Under the pieces are notes generated by a model. It was not told where the DNA came from. It ran no database searches and worked only from the letters and a program-made list of their open reading frames with translations. The position numbers were made by a program, and so were the translations under genes. Positions 60,545-64,000 of a stretch of DNA of 64,000 bases are shown in pieces (position 1 is the first letter of the stretch; every line of letters starts with the position of its first letter). This DNA comes from MFAQ01 sp964429015. Lineage in GTDB: Bacteria > Patescibacteriota > Microgenomatia > UBA1400 > MFAQ01. The stretch is taken from the NCBI GenBank assembly GCA_964429015.1, contig CAYSAM010000002.1, forward strand, positions 1-64,000, read 5' to 3'.

Positions 60545-61517
60545 AGACTTTTATTTCAGCATTTATCAAACAACTCGGCTGTCTACCCTCTAGAGCATCT
60601 CTTAAGTTATCAACCAATACTTTTGCCATCGAGTCTCTAGCCTCTACTGTTGCCGATGCGGTGTGAGGTGTCAGTACCACGTTTGACATAGCCAATAGCT
60701 CCCCAGGAATACTCATCTCATTTTCAAAAACATCCAGTCCCGCACCCGCGATTAGACCATCTTTCAACGCTTTAATCAAATCTTTCTCTACTACTAAGCC
60801 ACCCCTTGCCGTATTAATAAACAAAGCACTTCTCTTCATCAAAGAAAACTCTTTTAGAGTAAAAAGATGTTTTGTTTCTTCGTTCAAAGACAGCGACAAA
60901 CTCACCACATCCGAAAGCTCCAGTAATTTTTCCAAAGTGTGATAAATACAATCATTTTCTTCTTCAAACTCCAAGTTTCTATTTCTATTAAAATAGATCA
61001 CTTTCATCCCCAACCCCTTAGCTAATCTTGCTGTCCACCTACCAATTCTTCCAAGCCCTACCACTCCTATTACCTTATTCTTTACACTTGTTCCAAGTAA
61101 CAAATCTGGCTCCCACCCTTTATATTTACCGGATCGAACCAATCTATCCCCCTCTACAATCCTTCTGTACAAAGTAAAAATCATTGCAACCACTTGTTCA
61201 GCAACCGATTCCGTAAGAACTCCAGGAGTATTAGTTACACAAATACCTCTTTTAGTCGCCGCCTCCACATCTATATTGTCATAGCCTACAGCATAATTAC
61301 TTACTACTTTCAGTTGTTTTCCCGCTACATCCATTACCTCCGCATCAATTTTTTCAGTCAACAGGGACACAATACCTACCGACCCTTTCACTCCCTCAAG
61401 TAATTCTTTTCGCGTTATATTTTTTCCAGGATAAGTTATCACTTCAAACTTATCTCGTAAGGATTTCACATATCTCTCCAAAAAAATATGCGTCACAAAA
61501 ACTTTAGGTTTATCCAT
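60537..61517 (-). CDS. D-2-hydroxyacid dehydrogenase
   Basis: A 326-aa NAD(P)-dependent dehydrogenase of the glyoxylate reductase/D-lactate type. NAD-binding GLGRIGRWTARLAKGLGMKV, the catalytic R in NTARGGLVVEKDL, E in GLDVFENE and H in LTPHTAS are present. It lies 12 nt downstream of a PfkB kinase gene, suggesting a small sugar-acid or glycerate pathway. Confidence 0.93.
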   Translation of the reverse strand: MDKPKVFVTHIFLERYVKSLRDKFEVITYPGKNITRKELLEGVKGSVGIVSLLTEKIDAEVMDVAGKQLKVVSNYAVGYDNIDVEAATKRGICVTNTPGVLTESVAEQVVAMIFTLYRRIVEGDRLVRSGKYKGWEPDLLLGTSVKNKVIGVVGLGRIGRWTARLAKGLGMKVIYFNRNRNLEFEEENDCIYHTLEKLLELSDVVSLSLSLNEETKHLFTLKEFSLMKRSALFINTARGGLVVEKDLIKALKDGLIAGAGLDVFENEMSIPGELLAMSNVVLTPHTASATVEARDSMAKVLVDNLRDALEGRQPSCLINAEIKVYE

Positions 61518-61529
61518 ACATTCATTTAA

Positions 61530-62510
61530 TCACACTAACCCCTCAACCATTTTTAGTTTCTTTTTAAGCCTTTTATTCATATCCACCATATTAAGTAACC
61601 CATCTTTTGCCCCCATATAAGTAACAACACTGCTACCATTTGCCAGGCCCGCCTTCAAAATTTCCACTTCATTTTTATAATTAAGCATCGCCCATACAGC
61701 TCCAGAAACAAAAGCGTCACCTGCTCCAGTATCATCAATAGACTTATCCGGAAAAGTATTCATCTTCCACCAATTACCAGAACGAATCAAACATGCCCCT
61801 CTTTTTCCATCAGTAATCGCAATAATTCTTGGACCAAAACTGCTAATTTTTTTATAAGTCAATTTTTCCTCGTCAAAACTTATCCCAGTTAACTTACTTG
61901 CCTCATCTTTATTCAAACTTAGAAAATCTACTTTTGGTAATAACTTTTTAAAATCAATCGATTGAAGTTCTGCTTTTCCTGGGTTTACACCAACCCTAAC
62001 CCCAATGTTAAAGCAAAAATCAACCAAATCCGTTAACAAATCCATTCTCCCACCCAAACTAGAAATCTGTAACCAATCAGCTTTTTTTATTAGTTCCCAA
62101 TCTATATCTCTACTTTCAATGTTTAAACTCTCACCTCTATATGTCACAATCGATCTTAGTCCATTGCTAGCAATCAACACAGAAGATACTCCCGTTTCTC
62201 CTTTTCCTTTTTGAAGCAATTCAAGGTCTAATTGTTTTTCTTCTAGCTCTTTTACTATTAAGCTACCCATGTAATCATCTCCTATTCTAGATACAATTTT
62301 TACCGCCTCACCCAACCTTTTCAAGCCAACCGCCACGTTACTTCCCCCACCACCAGAACACAATTTACAAGTATCAGCTTCTATTTTTCCTCCCAAAACC
62401 TCTGCCATCGCTACCCCACCAGGTACTTCGTGGCTTTTTAAAACCCTAAATTCTTTAGATTTCATCAAAACATCAACTACACTTGCACCGACTACAACAA
62501 CTTTATTCAT
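61530..62510 (-). CDS. PfkB-family carbohydrate kinase
   Basis: A 326-aa ribokinase-type kinase. The N-terminal GGGGSNVAVGLKRLG signature and the anion-hole/catalytic DDTGAGDAFVSG near residue 258 are clear. Substrate unknown (sugar, nucleoside or glycerate-like); the next gene encodes a D-2-hydroxyacid dehydrogenase. Confidence 0.92.
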   Translation of the reverse strand: MNKVVVVGASVVDVLMKSKEFRVLKSHEVPGGVAMAEVLGGKIEADTCKLCSGGGGSNVAVGLKRLGEAVKIVSRIGDDYMGSLIVKELEEKQLDLELLQKGKGETGVSSVLIASNGLRSIVTYRGESLNIESRDIDWELIKKADWLQISSLGGRMDLLTDLVDFCFNIGVRVGVNPGKAELQSIDFKKLLPKVDFLSLNKDEASKLTGISFDEEKLTYKKISSFGPRIIAITDGKRGACLIRSGNWWKMNTFPDKSIDDTGAGDAFVSGAVWAMLNYKNEVEILKAGLANGSSVVTYMGAKDGLLNMVDMNKRLKKKLKMVEGLV

Positions 62511-62571
62511 TACCTCATTCTAGCAAACCGATGATCTATAAAAATTACTAAGCTGCTAAAATAACAAAGGC

Positions 62572-63018
62572 ATGAAACCTTTTGTCCTTCTCAAACCAAA
62601 AACAGGAAAAGAAATTCCATTCATTATTCTCATCAGCTTTCTTCTCACTTTTATTGTTTCTCGCCTAGTTGTCTTTTACGGACCAACTTCCAACTTTTAC
62701 CTCAAAGTCAAAGGTGTCCACGTTCACCATCTGGCTTACGGTATTTTTCTACTTAGTTTGGTGGGGTTTCTTAGTTTAGTTTTAGAAAGAACAGAAAAAG
62801 TTCGCCTCCAACTTTCAGTACTATACGGAATCGCTTTAGGGCTAGCTTTCGACGAGTTTGCTATGTGGATCCAGTTAGAAGATGTCTATAAAGATCGTTC
62901 TACTTACGATGCCATTGTTACTATCACCCTCATTCTTCTCAATGTTGTTTACTTTGGTGATTTTTGGAAAAAATGGCACAACCACCTCGGCACCCTCCTT
63001 CGCAAACTCACCTCCTAA
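62572..63018 (+). CDS. Conserved-looking membrane protein with HVHH and DEFAMW motifs
   Basis: A 148-aa protein with four membrane segments. VKGVHVHHLAYGIFLL places several histidines at one membrane face and GLAFDEFAMWIQLEDVYKDR places acidic residues after the third segment, together a possible metal or lipid site. Not recognised. TAAAAT lies about 10 nt upstream of the ATG. Confidence 0.6.
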   Translation: MKPFVLLKPKTGKEIPFIILISFLLTFIVSRLVVFYGPTSNFYLKVKGVHVHHLAYGIFLLSLVGFLSLVLERTEKVRLQLSVLYGIALGLAFDEFAMWIQLEDVYKDRSTYDAIVTITLILLNVVYFGDFWKKWHNHLGTLLRKLTS

Positions 63019-63292
63019 TTTTTCTACTCTCACACAACAACACAACCAACAACGAAAATGCCACCACTGGCAACAAAAATATAGATTGAAAGTAGACAAA
63101 CAACCCAAGAAACTCAAGCAAACTCTTAGTATTCAACTCCTGAACAAATACGATATATCCTAGAGAAACTAAAAACACAGTGACTACATCTATAGCAACA
63201 AAAGAAGTCAACAAACGTAATCCATTTGCCCTCAACCATTTTTCTTCCTTCTTTAATTCTGACTTCGAAGCTGGATATGGAATAAATATCAT
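63008..63292 (-). CDS. Small membrane protein, two TM segments
   Basis: A 94-aa protein with two hydrophobic segments (about residues 30-52 and 62-88) and charged ends. Not recognised. ATG 63292 is preferred to the TTG six codons earlier. It converges with the membrane protein at 62572 by 11 nt. Confidence 0.5.
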   Translation of the reverse strand: MIFIPYPASKSELKKEEKWLRANGLRLLTSFVAIDVVTVFLVSLGYIVFVQELNTKSLLEFLGLFVYFQSIFLLPVVAFSLLVVLLCESRKIRR

Positions 63293-63352
63293 GTTTTCAT
63301 TATAGATCAAATCTAATTTCCAAAATCAAAAATCCAAAAACAAAATTAATAT

Positions 63353-64000
63353 CTAAAACCCAAAAACTATCTCCGATAATTTTTTCGAAATTTCAGTAGG
63401 ATTTTCGTGTTGCCAAACATTTCTTCCAATCGCAATCCCTTTAGCCCCAGCTTTCATCACGCCAGCAACCTCTTCTTCTAGGTTCTCCCAATCAGTCTTC
63501 ATTCCACCTTGTGCCAAAACCCCAGTTTTACCCGCTGCTCTCACCACCCAATTAAAGCTCTCCGGGTCACCTGTGTAAGGTACTTTAACAAAGTCAGCAT
63601 TAAGTTCTAGTCCTAGCCTTGCCCCATAGGCGACAGTATCCCTCTCACTCTCTCTACCAGCAACTTTAGATCCTCTAGGGTACATCCACGCAATTACTTC
63701 CAATCCCTTGGCGTGTGCCTCATCTTCAATTCGCGAAAATTCTACCAACATTTGTTCTTCATGCTCACTTCCTACATATATCGTATAACCAACTGCTTTA
63801 GCTCCCAATTCTATGGCCTTATCTACAGTACAAAGTTGCAAAGACAACGGCTCTTCACTATAAAAAGACGTTTTTCCATTTAATTTTACAATTAGCGGTA
63901 CACCGCAGTCTTTTTCGTAGTATCTAGCCGCAACGCCCTCTTGAAAAACCACCCCAGTAAAAAATCCATTTTTTGCAATCTCCATAATGTATTTAGGGTC
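63353..64000 (-). CDS. Class I fructose-bisphosphate aldolase, DhnA/FbaB family (5' end beyond window)
   Basis: The visible 215 residues are open at the right edge, and codons before the internal ATG at 63985 continue the frame (DPKYI), so the gene starts outside. The FVKVPYTGDPESF strand holds the Schiff-base lysine; QGGMKT and AIGRNVWQ form the phosphate-binding end of the barrel, as in archaeal-type class I aldolases. It would catalyse FBP cleavage or an ADTH-type aldol reaction in central carbon metabolism. Confidence 0.85.
   Translation of the reverse strand, partial: DPKYIMEIAKNGFFTGVVFQEGVAARYYEKDCGVPLIVKLNGKTSFYSEEPLSLQLCTVDKAIELGAKAVGYTIYVGSEHEEQMLVEFSRIEDEAHAKGLEVIAWMYPRGSKVAGRESERDTVAYGARLGLELNADFVKVPYTGDPESFNWVVRAAGKTGVLAQGGMKTDWENLEEEVAGVMKAGAKGIAIGRNVWQHENPTEISKKLSEIVFGF

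Noticed and set aside
1..64000. Stop-codon reassignment (TGA as Gly or Trp)
   Set aside because: Several genes, for example trpS copy 1 and the MFS gene, end at TGA in the expected place and no family is interrupted by in-frame TGA.
1..64000. CRISPR array, prophage or insertion sequence
   Set aside because: The only tandem repeats are short heptads without spacers; no transposase, terminase or Cas gene is present. The XerC/D-like recombinase has a housekeeping context.

Overview
The window looks like a chromosomal segment of a Patescibacteria (Candidate Phyla Radiation) genome, most likely of the Microgenomates/Katanobacteria type. The reasons are an AT-rich sequence with tightly packed genes, standard stop-codon usage (TGA is a stop), a threonyl-tRNA synthetase without TGS and editing domains, an ATP-dependent DNA ligase, a B12-type ribonucleotide reductase, a stand-alone 5'-3' exonuclease, tRNAs without encoded CCA, many small lineage-specific proteins and several near-leaderless promoters. 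No sequence search was possible, so the placement is inference.

Region by region. 1-6 kb is a tryptophan-flavoured island: a YerC/TrpR-like gene (cut by the left edge), a DMT-type transporter and a first tryptophanyl-tRNA synthetase on the minus strand, then on the plus strand a GNAT acetyltransferase and a three-gene operon (TrpD/phosphorylase-fold protein, BtpA-family TIM barrel, unknown 122-aa protein) behind a T-box riboswitch whose apparent specifier is UGG (Trp). 6-20 kb is an aminoacyl-tRNA synthetase belt (hisS, tyrS, thrS, lysS, argS) with small unknown proteins, a CIRCE-like-controlled Hsp20 and a secreted beta-helix protein. A second T-box (apparent Thr specifier ACA) precedes thrS. 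20-26 kb has a VapBC-type toxin-antitoxin pair among small ORFs, a deaminase, a CstR/CsoR-like regulator with trxA and trxB, and membrane proteins. 26-39 kb holds an ABC exporter, pth, glycosyltransferase, cation exchanger, DedA, DNA ligase, a second beta-helix protein, a degenerate Fic/winged-helix protein, nnrD-like, recF and a DMT transporter. 39-46 kb is a long minus-strand run (tRNA-Met, trpS copy 2, tRNA-binding OB domain, ftsH, exonuclease, glycosyltransferase, mutM). 46-54 kb has xerC/D, tRNA-Ile, a conjugation-type ATPase and nrdR-nrdJ with paired NrdR boxes. 54-60 kb is a cell-wall block (PBP1A - GH18 - PBP1A). 60-64 kb has a D-2-hydroxyacid dehydrogenase, PfkB kinase, small membrane proteins and an FBP-aldolase-family gene cut by the right edge.

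The most unusual material is non-coding: (i) three copies of a 145-165 nt element (11831-11996, 22928-23070, 39745-39904) with a conserved core and outer arms that differ in sequence but still pair, with G-U pairs consistently favouring the plus strand; (ii) two ultrashort-Stem-I T-box leaders sharing a GGAGAA-codon-G specifier signature; (iii) a dispersed ATCTGTA-type heptad repeat that has entered the coding frames of argS, the DNA ligase and mutM; (iv) an initiator-tRNA-like RNA with aberrant D and T loops; and (v) a tRNA-Met gene ending 2 nt before the trpS copy 2 start codon.
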